Positions 26,207 through 35,215 of a stretch of DNA of 64,000 bases are shown here, piece after piece; positions within the stretch are counted from its first letter, which is position 1, and the number at the start of each line of letters is the position of its first letter. This DNA comes from JAUSIF01 sp040901465. GTDB taxonomy: Bacteria > Pseudomonadota > Alphaproteobacteria > Rhizobiales > Xanthobacteraceae. A model generated the notes under the pieces. That model was not told the origin of the DNA. It did not search any database and was given only the letters and a program-made list of their open reading frames with translations. The translations under genes and the position numbers were made by a program. Location of the stretch: NCBI GenBank assembly GCA_040901465.1, contig JBBDYN010000020.1:62001-126000 (forward strand), in the 5' to 3' direction.

Positions 26207-27120
26207 TTGCCGTGCACCGGGAACAGGCCCTCCGGGCGCAGCACCAGGACCACCGCCATCACGATATAGATCAGCATGGAAGACAGGGCGGGTCCGGCGG
26301 TCGACGCCGCCTGTTGGCTGACGACCAGCAGCAGCAGATCAACAAGGAAGGCGCGGCCCACGACGTCGATCAGGCCGACGAAGATCGCGGCGATGAACGC
26401 GCCGCGGATCGAGCCGATGCCGCCGATGATGATCACCACGAAGGCGAGAATCAGAATGTTCTCGCCCATGCCGATCTGCACGGTCAGGATCGGCGCCTGC
26501 ATCAGCCCGGCCAGCCCGGCGAGTGCCGCGCCCAAGCCGAACACGAGCGTGAACAGCAGCTTGATGTTGATGCCGAGCGCGCCAACCATCTCCCGGTTGG
26601 AGGCGCCAGCGCGGATCAGCATGCCGACGCGCGTGCGCATGACGAGGACGTAGAGGAACGCCGCAACCGCGAAGGTGACCAGGATGATGGCAAAGCGGTA
26701 GGTGGGATAATAGAGGCCGGGTAGAAGCTGCAGCGGCGTGTTGAGCCAGGGGGGCAGCGATAGCGTCAGTCCCGCAGGACCCCAGATCAGCCGCACCAAC
26801 TCGTTGAAGAACAGGATCAACCCGAACGTGCCGAGCACGTGGTCGAGGTGGTCGCGGCCGTACAGCCGGCGCAACGCGATGACCTCCACCGCCATGCCGA
26901 CGAGAAGCGTGGCGCCGAGCGCGAGCAGCGCGCCCAGCACGAAGCTGCCGGTGAGCGCCGCAAACGTCGCGGCGAAATAGGCGCCGACCATATAGAGGGA
27001 GCCATGCGCCAGATTGACCAAGTCCATGATGCCGAAAACGAGCGTCAATCCGGCCGCGAGCAGAAACAGCAGCAGCCCGAGTTGCAGACCATTCAGGCAC
27101 TGTTCGACGAACAGCAGCAT
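26203..27120 (-). CDS. livH: branched-chain-type ABC transporter permease (LivH), first system
   Basis: Inner-membrane permease of 305 residues. The N-terminal block LFLLAAGLTLVFGIMDLVNLAHGSLYMVGAY is diagnostic for LivH, and GASNREMVGALGIN corresponds to the ATPase-contacting loop. IIIGGIGSIRGAFIAA follows. It forms the transport pathway together with LivM. A hairpin separates it from the binding-protein gene upstream. Confidence 0.93.
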   Translation of the reverse strand: MLLFVEQCLNGLQLGLLLFLLAAGLTLVFGIMDLVNLAHGSLYMVGAYFAATFAALTGSFVLGALLALGATLLVGMAVEVIALRRLYGRDHLDHVLGTFGLILFFNELVRLIWGPAGLTLSLPPWLNTPLQLLPGLYYPTYRFAIILVTFAVAAFLYVLVMRTRVGMLIRAGASNREMVGALGINIKLLFTLVFGLGAALAGLAGLMQAPILTVQIGMGENILILAFVVIIIGGIGSIRGAFIAAIFVGLIDVVGRAFLVDLLLLVVSQQAASTAGPALSSMLIYIVMAVVLVLRPEGLFPVHGK

Positions 27121-27171
27121 GGCAATCGATTTCGGCGCCCCCGCCGGGCGCGTGAACGACTCAAGAAGAGA

Positions 27172-27197
27172 ACGGCAAGAGCGCGCGCTCCTGCCGT
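27172..27197 (-). terminator. hairpin between livK and livH, first system
   Basis: The arms 27172-27182 and 27187-27197 form an 11-bp stem with one G-U pair in the RNA and a four-base loop. Downstream on the minus strand comes TTCTCTTCTT, an imperfect T-run. It lies between the livK stop and the livH start, so it could partly terminate transcription or protect the livK message and raise the amount of binding protein. Confidence 0.5.
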
Positions 27198-27216
27198 CCT
27201 CGATTCATCCAGCCAG

Positions 27217-28419
27217 TTACCACTTCATCGGGCACTTCTTGGCGTGCTCGTCCTGGCTGTCCTTGACGATGGTGGCGACGGTCTTGAGCGTCAGCATGCC
27301 GTCGGCGTCCTTGACCACATCCTGGAGATAGAAGTTCTGAATCGGGAAGTGGTTGTTGCCGTACTTGTAGGGTCCGCGCACCGACGCATAGTTGGCCCTG
27401 CGCAATTCGGCGCGGATCGCGTCCTTCTTGGTTAGATCGCCCTTCACCGCAACGACCGCGCTATTGATGAAGGCGGCCGCATCATAGGTCTGCGCGCCGT
27501 AGAAGGTCGGGTAGTTCTTGTGCCGAGCCTTGAAGTCGGCGACATATTTCTTATTGGCCGCGTTCGGCAGGTCGTTGACCCAGTACTGGGCACCGGGGAC
27601 GCCGAGGGCAAGGTCCTTCTGCAATTGCAGGGTGATCGCGTCGATCGTGAACGCCGTGTAGAGCGGAACTTGACCCTTGAGCCCTGACTGCGCGTACTGC
27701 GTGAGGAACTGCACGCCGGACGCACCGGGATAGAATACGAAGAGCGCGTCGGGCTTGGCGGCACGCACTTTCGACAACTCCGCGGAGAAATCGAGCTGGT
27801 CGGGCCACTTGGTCAGGTCCTGACCGATGACCTTGCCCTTGAAGGTCGATTGCACGCCGACCAGCATGTCGCGGCCGGCGGCGTAGTTGGGTCCGATCAG
27901 ATACAGCGTCTTCACGCCCTTCTGATTCAGGTAGTGGCCCATGGCCTGGGGCGTCTGGTCGTTCTGCCACGAGGTCGAGAAGAACCACGGCGAGCAAAGC
28001 TCGCCGGCGATCTGCGACGGACCCGCGTTGGTGCTGATCAGAAAAGTCTGCGAGTCGATCACCGGCTTGTAGGAGGCGAGCAGCACGTTCGACCAGATGT
28101 AGCCAATGACGAAGTCGACCTTGTCCGATTCAATGAGCTTCTGGGTTTTCTGCAAGCCCTGTTCCGGTTTTTGCCCGTCGTCTTCGTAGATCACTTCCAC
28201 GGGCAGGCCGCCCATCTTGCGCCCGATGTGGTCGAGGCCCAGCTCGAACGAATTCCGCATGTCGTTGCCGATCACCGCGGTCGGGCCGCTGAAAGTGCTG
28301 ACGAAGCCGATCTTCACGGACTTGCTTTGCGTCACAGCCGGGCCCGCCGACAACGCGAGGATCGCGCCAGCGATTGTCGCGGTCCCCGCAAGCGTGAGCC
28401 CTGACAGAATTTTTCTCAT
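27217..28419 (-). CDS. livK: ABC transporter substrate-binding protein (LivK-like), first system
   Basis: Periplasmic binding protein of 400 residues with a Sec signal peptide (MRKILSGLTLAGTATIAGAI, cleaved near SAGPAVTQS). The type I periplasmic-binding fold begins KIGFVSTFSGPTAVIGNDMRNSFELGLDHIGRKMGG and continues with VDFVIGYIWSNVLLA and FLISTNAGPSQIAG. The DQTPQAMGHYL segment occurs in binding proteins for aromatic acids in proteobacteria, so an aromatic ligand is plausible. It starts 134 bases after the feruloyl-CoA synthase stop. Confidence 0.9.
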   Translation of the reverse strand: MRKILSGLTLAGTATIAGAILALSAGPAVTQSKSVKIGFVSTFSGPTAVIGNDMRNSFELGLDHIGRKMGGLPVEVIYEDDGQKPEQGLQKTQKLIESDKVDFVIGYIWSNVLLASYKPVIDSQTFLISTNAGPSQIAGELCSPWFFSTSWQNDQTPQAMGHYLNQKGVKTLYLIGPNYAAGRDMLVGVQSTFKGKVIGQDLTKWPDQLDFSAELSKVRAAKPDALFVFYPGASGVQFLTQYAQSGLKGQVPLYTAFTIDAITLQLQKDLALGVPGAQYWVNDLPNAANKKYVADFKARHKNYPTFYGAQTYDAAAFINSAVVAVKGDLTKKDAIRAELRRANYASVRGPYKYGNNHFPIQNFYLQDVVKDADGMLTLKTVATIVKDSQDEHAKKCPMKW

Positions 28420-28552
28420 GGATATCCTCCCAGTTCTTGGCCGCTATTCTTCGACAGCGGCTCCGATTGTCGTAGATGAACTATATTACATGCCCCCCGG
28501 CAAGCAAGCATTGCGCGGCACCGCGGCAGCCGGCGCCGCAGGCACATTTGCT

Positions 28553-30400
28553 TCAATCGACAACGATCACGTCGGCGTGCGGCGGGTCGGCATACAGGCG
28601 TTCGACCAGCGCCCGGCGACGTTCGAGCACGGCGCGCTGGTTGATGTAGCCCTTGTCGGTGATTTCGTTCGCGTCGATCGAGGGCGGCTCGGGCATCAGC
28701 AGGACGCGAGCGATCCGTCCAGACAATCCGGGTTGCGTCGCGTTATGCGCAGCGATCCCCTTGCGCACGTGCTCGCGGACGTCGGCGGCGGCGATCATTT
28801 TCGCCGGGTCGTCGTGCGCCGCCCTGTCGGTGCAGATTTCTTTCAGCGCGTTGACGTTCGGCCAAGCGAGGAGGCCGACGAAATCGCGGTCCTGTCCGGT
28901 GATAACGGCGTCCTGCAGCGCAGGAGCCGCCGCTGCGAGCGCGGCGACGCGCAGGCCGCCGGCGTGGACCCAGGTTCCGGTCGCGAGCTTGAAGTCCTCG
29001 GCGACGCGGCCGTCGAACACGATGCCTTTGGTAGGATCGTCCGGATCGGCCAGGCGCACGGCGTCGCCGATGCGATAGTAGCCTTCCTCGTCGAACGCAT
29101 CGCGCGTGAGATCCGGGCGGCGCCAATAGCCGGGAAACACGTTAGCGCCCTTGACGCGGATTTCCAGCTTCGATCCGGATGGCACGAACTTCAGCGTGAC
29201 GCCGGGCGCGGGCAGGCCGATCACGCCGGCTTGCTCGATCAGACGATGACCCGAGGTCGCGACGGGCGAAGTCTCGGTCGAGCCCCAGCTCGAGATCATC
29301 GGCACGCGCTTGCCGGTGGTCTTGACGGAGAGCGCCTCCAGGCGATCCCAGAGATCCTGCGAGAGTGCCGCGCCGGCGTAAAAAATCAGCTTCAAACGCG
29401 CAAAGAAGCTTTTCGCGAGAGCGTCATCCTTTTCCAGAAACGGCAACAACATCGTGTAGCCGACGGGCACGTTGAAATAGATCGTCGGCGAAACGTCGCG
29501 CAGATTGCGGACGGTTTGCTCGATGAGTCCGGGGGCGGGTCGTCCGGCGTCGATATAAAGCGTGCCGCCCTGCGCGAGCACCAGATTGAAATCGTGGTTG
29601 CCGCCGAAGGTGTGGTTCCAGGGAAGCCAATCGAGCAGCACGATGCGGTCGCGCTTCACGAAGGTCCAGGTCTGCTCGACCATGATCTGGTTCGAGCAGA
29701 GCATGCGATGGGTGTTGATCACGCCTTTCGGCATGCCGGTCGAGCCGGAGGTGTAAAGCACCTTGGCGATGGTGTCGGGGCCGACCGCGGCGAATGCTTT
29801 TTCGACCGCCGCGGTTGGCTTGGTCGCGAGCAGGTCGGAAAGATTCGTCGTCTTGACGCCGTCGGGCGGGTCGGCGGTCACCACGATTTCGACGCCCGAG
29901 AGATCGAGCGCCGCGAGCGCCTTGGCGAACATCTTGCCGTTCGCAGCGAAGATCAGGCGCGGGCGGATTTCAGCCGAAATGTGCTTCAGCTTCGCGTGAT
30001 CGCCGCTCATCAGCGAATAGGCGACCGAGACCGGCACGGCGGGCACGCCCGCGACATAGGCGCCGAGGGTGAGCAGGGCGTGATCGATGCCGTTCGCGGA
30101 CAGGATCATCAACGGTCGCTCTACGGTGCAGCCGCGGTCGATCAGCGCCTGGGCGATGGCGTCGGCGGATTTCGACGCCTGCGCGTAGGTGAGGCGGCGC
30201 CAGTTTCCGCTCGCGTCGCGTTCGGCGAGAAAATCCCGGTCCCCCGCTTCGCGTGCCCATCGGCGCAGAACGTGCGCCATGCTGCGCGGGTATTCGCTTA
30301 GCGGGACCGGCGAGCGGAGCAGGAATCCGCCATCGCCCAGCGGCGTGCGCTCGACGAGCGGCGGCGCGAACTCGATTTCCTGGAACGGCGGCTTGCTCAT
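28553..30400 (-). CDS. fcs: feruloyl-CoA synthase
   Basis: AMP-forming CoA ligase of 615 residues that activates hydroxycinnamic acids such as ferulate or p-coumarate. The P-loop reads LYTSGSTGMPKGV, the A5 motif SSWGSTETSPVATSG, and the C-terminal region has RIGDAVRLADP, FDGRVAEDFKLATGTWV and ITDKGYINQRAVLERR, all characteristic of this synthase family. The sequence LLDWLPWNHTFGGNHDFNLVLAQGG is typical. ATG 30400 lies four bases after the livF stop, so it is the last gene of the MarR-associated livKHMGF operon. A feruloyl-CoA hydratase/aldolase (ech) is not adjacent. Confidence 0.92.
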   Translation of the reverse strand: MSKPPFQEIEFAPPLVERTPLGDGGFLLRSPVPLSEYPRSMAHVLRRWAREAGDRDFLAERDASGNWRRLTYAQASKSADAIAQALIDRGCTVERPLMILSANGIDHALLTLGAYVAGVPAVPVSVAYSLMSGDHAKLKHISAEIRPRLIFAANGKMFAKALAALDLSGVEIVVTADPPDGVKTTNLSDLLATKPTAAVEKAFAAVGPDTIAKVLYTSGSTGMPKGVINTHRMLCSNQIMVEQTWTFVKRDRIVLLDWLPWNHTFGGNHDFNLVLAQGGTLYIDAGRPAPGLIEQTVRNLRDVSPTIYFNVPVGYTMLLPFLEKDDALAKSFFARLKLIFYAGAALSQDLWDRLEALSVKTTGKRVPMISSWGSTETSPVATSGHRLIEQAGVIGLPAPGVTLKFVPSGSKLEIRVKGANVFPGYWRRPDLTRDAFDEEGYYRIGDAVRLADPDDPTKGIVFDGRVAEDFKLATGTWVHAGGLRVAALAAAAPALQDAVITGQDRDFVGLLAWPNVNALKEICTDRAAHDDPAKMIAAADVREHVRKGIAAHNATQPGLSGRIARVLLMPEPPSIDANEITDKGYINQRAVLERRRALVERLYADPPHADVIVVD

Positions 30401-30404
30401 GGCG

Positions 30405-31139
30405 TCACAGCACGGCGGCGGCACCGGTTTGGTCGACTCCGAGATAGGCCTGACGCACGCGGTCGTCATGCAGGAGTGCATCGCCGGTACCGCTCATGAC
30501 GATGCGGCCGTTCTCGAGCACGTAGGCGCGGTTTGCGAGCTTGAGCGACACGGCAACGTTCTGCTCGACGAGTATCACGGTCATGCCGCGCTGGTTCAAT
30601 GCCCGGATAGTCTTGAAGAGTTCCTGGACAAGCGACGGCGCAAGGCCGAGCGAGGGCTCGTCGAACATGATGAGCTCGGGCTGGCCCATGAGACACCGGC
30701 CGATCGCGAGCATCTGCTGCTCGCCGCCGGACATGGTGCCGGCGAGCTGGTCGCGACGCTCGGCGAGGTGCGGGAACATGTCATAGACCTTGGGAAACGT
30801 TGCGCCCATTTTCCCGCGCGCGCGCAACAGGAGCGCGCCCATTTCCAGATTTTCATGCACCGTGAGCGACGGGAAAATCTGCCGGCCCTCTGCGACCTGG
30901 CCGATGCCGAGATCGCAGATGGCGTAGCTCGGCAGGCCCGTGATGTCTTTCCCGCGGAACCGGATGCGGCCCGCGCGCGCCGCTTCGATGCCGGCGATCG
31001 TACGGATCAGGCTCGACTTGCCGGCGCCGTTCGCGCCAACGATCGCAACAAGCTCGCCCTCATCGACGGAAAGCGAGACGCCGTCGAGCGCCTGGGCGTC
31101 GCCGTAGTAGAGATCGAGTTTCTCAATCTCAAGGATCAC
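30405..31139 (-). CDS. livF: branched-chain-type ABC transporter ATPase (LivF), second system
   Basis: ATPase of 244 residues: Walker A GANGAGKSS, GIGQVAEGRQIFPSLTVHENL, signature MSGGEQQMLAIGRCL, Walker B LIMFDEPSLGLAPS and LVEQNVAVSL at the switch position. The start is GTG 31139, which overlaps the livG stop (GTGA). The frame upstream of it is only a shadow of livG. It precedes fcs by four bases, supporting uptake of a hydroxycinnamate. Confidence 0.93.
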   Translation of the reverse strand: MILEIEKLDLYYGDAQALDGVSLSVDEGELVAIVGANGAGKSSLIRTIAGIEAARAGRIRFRGKDITGLPSYAICDLGIGQVAEGRQIFPSLTVHENLEMGALLLRARGKMGATFPKVYDMFPHLAERRDQLAGTMSGGEQQMLAIGRCLMGQPELIMFDEPSLGLAPSLVQELFKTIRALNQRGMTVILVEQNVAVSLKLANRAYVLENGRIVMSGTGDALLHDDRVRQAYLGVDQTGAAAVL

Positions 31140-31861
31140 AGCGCTTCCTCGCCCAAATAACATTCGAGCACGGCCGGATCGCGGGTGACTTCGTCGGGCG
31201 TGCCGGACGAAATCACCTGACCATGGTGCAGCACGACGACCTTGCGCGAGAGGGTCATCACGGCGCGCATCACGTGCTCGATGAGAAGAATAGTGAGGCC
31301 GGTGGAGGCGTTGAGCTCCTGGAAAAGCGCGACCATCGTGTTCATCTCGGTCGGCCTGAGGCCCGCCATCACCTCGTCCAGCAGGAGAATCCGCGGTCCG
31401 GTGGCGAGCGCGCGCGCCACTTCGAGCAACTTGCGCTCGGGCAAGGTGAGGGCGGCAGCCGCCTGATCGCGCTTGCTCCAAAGGCCGATCTTCTCGATCA
31501 CAATCTTGGATTTTTCGCGCGCCTCGGCGACGGTCGAGCAGGCATTGAGCGCGCCGACAACGACGTTTTCCATCACCGACAGGCCGGCGAACGGCTTCAC
31601 GAGTTGGAACGTCCGCGCCAGACCGGCTTGGCAAATTTCGTCCGGGCGCCAGCCGTCGATGCGTTGTCCCGCAAGGCGAACTTGTCCCGCGTCCGGCCGA
31701 TAGACCCCGGTGATCAGGTTGAAGCAGGTGGTCTTGCCGGCGCCGTTCGGTCCGATCAGGCCGACAATCTCGCCCTCGGGCACGGTGAAGCTCACCTCCT
31801 GCACCGCGCGCAGGCCGCTGAAGCTCTTGGAAATCCCGTCCACTTCGAGGAGCGCCGCCAT
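31136..31861 (-). CDS. livG: branched-chain-type ABC transporter ATPase (LivG), second system
   Basis: ATPase of 241 residues: Walker A GPNGAGKTT, FQLVKPFAGLSVMENVVVGAL, signature region LTLPERKLLEVARAL (a degenerate LPERK form common in LivG), Walker B LLLDEVMAGLRP and LIEHVMRAVM. ATG 31861 is one base after the livM stop. The extended open frame to 32026 runs through livM and is Cys/Ser-rich, so it is not used. Confidence 0.93.
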   Translation of the reverse strand: MAALLEVDGISKSFSGLRAVQEVSFTVPEGEIVGLIGPNGAGKTTCFNLITGVYRPDAGQVRLAGQRIDGWRPDEICQAGLARTFQLVKPFAGLSVMENVVVGALNACSTVAEAREKSKIVIEKIGLWSKRDQAAAALTLPERKLLEVARALATGPRILLLDEVMAGLRPTEMNTMVALFQELNASTGLTILLIEHVMRAVMTLSRKVVVLHHGQVISSGTPDEVTRDPAVLECYLGEEAL

Positions 31862-31862
31862 G

Positions 31863-32882
31863 TCAGCCCTCGCCGCGGTCCGGAGTCTTGTGGTCGAGGC
31901 CGAGCAATTTGGAGAGCGGCGGCCACACGCCGTCGGGCAGGTACATGACGACGAGTAGAAGGCAGATTCCGTAGAAGACCTGCTTGATGCCGGGCACATC
32001 GACGCCGAGTCGCAGCAGCATCTCACCCATGCCTTCGGCGAGCGCGGTCAGCAGAAATGCCCCTACGAGCGGACCGACGAGCGTGCCGACGCCGCCGATG
32101 ATCGGGCCGAGGATCAACTCGATCGAGCGCGAGATGCTGAAGACCTGCTCAGGAAACAGATTGTTGTAGAAGAACGCGAACACGACGCCGGCGAGCGAAG
32201 TCATCGCGGCGGACAGAACGACGGCGTACATCTTGTAGCGAAAGATATTAATGCCGAGCGCCTGCGCGGCTTCCGGGCTTTCGCGGATCGCGAGCCAATA
32301 GTAGCCCATGCGGCTGCGCAGCAAGAGATGGCTCAGGATGAACGCGCACGCGGTCATGCCGAGCACGAGGTAATAGAACATCGTCGGGCTGCCGCGCAGA
32401 TTCCAGAGATCGTTCTGCGTGTAGTTCGCGACCGGAAGAAACAGCCCGGACGATCCCTGCACCCAGGCGAAATGATCAAAACCGATGCGCGCAAATTCGG
32501 CGAAGGCGATGGTAAGGATTGCGAAATAAACGCCGGCGACGCCAAAACGAAACGCAAGGAATCCGATCGCCGCGCCGGCGGCGGCGGAGATTACGATCGA
32601 GGCGCCGAGTCCGATCCACGGGCTAATTCCGAAATGCACGTAGAGCGCGGCGGCCGCGTAGGCGCCGAGGCCGACATAGAGCGCGTGGCCAAGCGAAAGC
32701 TGGCCGGCAAAGCCCATCATGATGTTCCAGGCCTGGCCGACATAGGCGAAGTAAAGAATGAGGATCAGCACCGTGATCAGGTAGCCGCTCACGAAATACG
32801 GAAGCGCTAGCAACACGGCGAAAAGCACTGCGAGCATCAGGAGCCCGCGGCGGGGGACGCCATCGAACAGGTGCTTGATCAT
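31863..32882 (-). CDS. livM: branched-chain-type ABC transporter permease (LivM), second system
   Basis: Membrane permease of 339 residues with about ten helices, the GFAGQLSLGHALYVGLGAYAAA signature, VAGVYFAILTIAFAEF, the ATPase-contact loop RESPEAAQALGIN and IIGGVGTLVGPLVGA. ATG 32882 overlaps the livH stop by four bases (ATGA), which decides the start against a longer open frame from 33152. Confidence 0.93.
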   Translation of the reverse strand: MIKHLFDGVPRRGLLMLAVLFAVLLALPYFVSGYLITVLILILYFAYVGQAWNIMMGFAGQLSLGHALYVGLGAYAAAALYVHFGISPWIGLGASIVISAAAGAAIGFLAFRFGVAGVYFAILTIAFAEFARIGFDHFAWVQGSSGLFLPVANYTQNDLWNLRGSPTMFYYLVLGMTACAFILSHLLLRSRMGYYWLAIRESPEAAQALGINIFRYKMYAVVLSAAMTSLAGVVFAFFYNNLFPEQVFSISRSIELILGPIIGGVGTLVGPLVGAFLLTALAEGMGEMLLRLGVDVPGIKQVFYGICLLLVVMYLPDGVWPPLSKLLGLDHKTPDRGEG

Positions 32883-33763
32883 GTGGCTTTCCTGCCGAGG
32901 ATGCCTTGCGGCCGGAACAGCAACACGAGCACAAGCAGGCCGAAGGCGAACATGCTCTTGGCCGAGGGCGTGAACAGGAGCCCGCCGAGCGCCTCGGTCA
33001 TGCCGATGAGGACACCGCCGAGCAGCGCGCCCGGCATGGAACCAAGCCCGCCGGTGATCACGATCACGAAGGCAAGCAGCGTGTAGGCCGGCCCGATCGC
33101 GGGCGTGACATCGATTACGATCATCAGCATCGCGCCCGCGGCGCCGACGCACGCCGCGCCGATGCCGAAGGTCAGCGCATAGAGGCGCTTGACGTTGAGG
33201 CCGACCACGAGCGCGCCGTCATAATTGTCGGCGCAGGCGCGGATTGCCTTGCCGATCAAGGTGAACCGGAAAAAGGCGAAGAGAGTCGCCGCCACCGCGA
33301 GCGCGGCACCCGCGGCATAGATTTTGGACGCGTCCATGATCAGCGGGCCGAGCTGATAACTGTCGAAGGAATAGGGGGTGTGCAGGCCCTGCGCGTCGGG
33401 GCCGAACACGATGAGCTGGATGTTCACGAGGATCAGCGCAACCGCGACCAAAAGCATGAACTGGCTGTGCTCGGGCCGATTGATGAATGGATTGATCAGG
33501 CCGATCTGCAGCAGATATCCGAACGCGAACAGGACGGCTGCGATGGGCACCAGCATGATCAGCGGATCAAGCCCGAAGGCCTGAAAAAGAATTAGAGCGA
33601 GATACATCGCGACGGTCATCATCTCGCCGTGGGCGAAATTGACCACGCGCACGACGCCGAAAATGACCGACAAGCCGAGCGCCATCAGGCCGTAGACGAG
33701 ACCGGTCAGCAGGCCGCTCACGGCGACGTTCAGATAGATTTCGACCGGCACCGGCAGCCCCAT
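32879..33763 (-). CDS. livH: branched-chain-type ABC transporter permease (LivH), second system
   Basis: Membrane permease of 294 residues: LVYGLMALGLSVIFGVVRVVNFAHGEMMTVAMY at the N-terminus, RACADNYDGALVVGLNVKRLY at the coupling loop and FVIVITGGLGSMPGALLGG near the end. The only Shine-Dalgarno-like sequence, GGAG at 33776-33773, is nine bases before ATG 33763 and lies inside the 3' arm of a strong hairpin, so translation may depend on opening of that structure. Confidence 0.93.
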   Translation of the reverse strand: MGLPVPVEIYLNVAVSGLLTGLVYGLMALGLSVIFGVVRVVNFAHGEMMTVAMYLALILFQAFGLDPLIMLVPIAAVLFAFGYLLQIGLINPFINRPEHSQFMLLVAVALILVNIQLIVFGPDAQGLHTPYSFDSYQLGPLIMDASKIYAAGAALAVAATLFAFFRFTLIGKAIRACADNYDGALVVGLNVKRLYALTFGIGAACVGAAGAMLMIVIDVTPAIGPAYTLLAFVIVITGGLGSMPGALLGGVLIGMTEALGGLLFTPSAKSMFAFGLLVLVLLFRPQGILGRKAT

Positions 33764-33770
33764 CTAGCAA

Positions 33771-33798
33771 TGCTCCGGCCGCGCGAGCGGCCGGAGCA
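33771..33798 (-). promoter_or_regulatory. 12-bp perfect hairpin masking the livH ribosome-binding site
   Basis: Arms 33771-33782 and 33787-33798 are perfect 12-base complements around a four-base loop. On the minus-strand transcript the 3' arm contains GGAG (33776-33773), the only good Shine-Dalgarno candidate for livH. It lies between the livK stop (33816) and the livH start (33763). There is no T-run after it, so it looks more like a translational or mRNA-stability element than a terminator. Confidence 0.6.
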
Positions 33799-33815
33799 AA
33801 TCGCACTGATTAAAA

Positions 33816-35072
33816 TCAGCGCTTGTCGTAGGGCTTCATCGGCAACTCGGGTTTGGCGTTCGACGCCGCCTTGGGCGCGACCGCGACGAGCTTGCCGCCG
33901 CGATTCTGAATCGCGGAGTTCTTCAGCTTGTCGTTCTGGCCCTTGGCGTCGAACTGGACGCCGGGGCCCGTGCTGACGTTGTCCTTGATGTTGGTCGTGC
34001 GGATCGCGTCGGCGAGCGCCTTCGGATCGGTCGACCCGGCCCGCTTGTAGGCATCGGCCGCAATCTGCAGCGCTTCGAACGTATAGATGTGGTTGGTGTT
34101 CAGGTTGATGTCCGGATAGGCCTTGGCGAGCGCGGCCTCCAGCAGCTTCGAGTTCTTCTTGTTCGGGTCGTACCAGGGCACGAAGCTCAAAGGTCCGTCG
34201 GACAGCTTGGCGAGCGTCTTCAAGTACTGATCCTCGTACCAGCCCGGGCCCATGCTGAGCACCGCCATCGGCGTCCAGCGCTGCTTGATCAATTCGCGAG
34301 TGATCAAGATCGCGTCGTTCAGGCGGCTGACCATGAGCAGCGCTTCCGCGCCGGTCGCCTTGGCCTTGGCGACTTCGACCGAGAGATCGCGCGCCGCCGG
34401 GTCGTAGGCAATCGTTTCGAGAATCTTGTACGGCATGTCGAACTTCGGCATCACGGCGCCGATGCCTTTTTGCATCGCCTGGCCGAAGGTGTCGTTTACG
34501 TGCATGAACACGACCGACTTGGGAGCGGCGCCGGCGAGGGCGAACACTTCCTTCTGGTTGCCAAAGGCGTCGCCGAGGATCATCGGCGCGGTCGGGAAGT
34601 TGCGGAACACGAACTTGTAGCCCTGCTCGGTGATGGGCGGGGCGGCGGCGATGTTGATGACGAACGGAATGCCGCGCTGCTCGGCGACCTGGGCGATCGA
34701 GGTGGTCTGGCCGGAATCGAATGCGCCGACCAGCAGCTGCGCGCCTTCGGCGATCAGCCGCTCGGCGCGGGCGCGGGCGACGTCGACGTTGGACTCGGTG
34801 TCGCCATTCATGATCTGCAAGTTGGGCAGACCGAGACCCTTGAGGATGCCGGCCGCGACTTCGACGCCGCGTTGGCAGTCCTGGCCGATACCGGCTTGCA
34901 CGCCCGAGCGCGGCAGAAGCACGCCAACTTTGAGCGGGCCGCTCTGCGCGCGGACGATATTGAACGGCGCGGTGCCGGCAACGAAGCCGGCCGCGGCGGC
35001 GCCCGTGGCGAAGGTTCGCCGAGTGATGCCGGTCCCCCGGCGCGCTGAATCTCTCTTGGAATTCCGGCTCAT
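33816..35072 (-). CDS. livK: ABC transporter substrate-binding protein (LivK-like), second system
   Basis: Periplasmic binding protein of 418 residues. The N-terminus carries a twin-arginine type signal (ITRRTFATGAAAAGFVAGTAPFNIVRA), so it may be exported folded by the Tat pathway. The binding domain starts LKVGVLLPRSGVQAGIGQDCQRGVEVAAGIL. GGGAGG precedes ATG 35072. It heads the livKHMGF-fcs operon and is divergent from a MarR regulator; a hydroxycinnamate ligand is inferred from this context. Confidence 0.9.
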   Translation of the reverse strand: MSRNSKRDSARRGTGITRRTFATGAAAAGFVAGTAPFNIVRAQSGPLKVGVLLPRSGVQAGIGQDCQRGVEVAAGILKGLGLPNLQIMNGDTESNVDVARARAERLIAEGAQLLVGAFDSGQTTSIAQVAEQRGIPFVINIAAAPPITEQGYKFVFRNFPTAPMILGDAFGNQKEVFALAGAAPKSVVFMHVNDTFGQAMQKGIGAVMPKFDMPYKILETIAYDPAARDLSVEVAKAKATGAEALLMVSRLNDAILITRELIKQRWTPMAVLSMGPGWYEDQYLKTLAKLSDGPLSFVPWYDPNKKNSKLLEAALAKAYPDINLNTNHIYTFEALQIAADAYKRAGSTDPKALADAIRTTNIKDNVSTGPGVQFDAKGQNDKLKNSAIQNRGGKLVAVAPKAASNAKPELPMKPYDKR

Positions 35073-35215
35073 CGCTTTCCTCCCTGGCCCGTTACGGGCA
35101 ACTGTTCCTTGCTTTACGAATTAGTACCTGATTGGCGGCGGTCCCGTCACTATGGGCGTCGGCGGTGAAATGCGCCGACCTCATTGCTGCCGCGCGGCCC
35201 CGGCGTGGCAGGCCG

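Noticed and set aside
28217..30301. Plus-strand open frame of 694 codons antisense to feruloyl-CoA synthase
   Set aside because: Shadow of a GC-rich gene: low-complexity Arg/Gly/Asp-rich product without known motifs, while the minus-strand frame has the complete CoA-ligase motif set.
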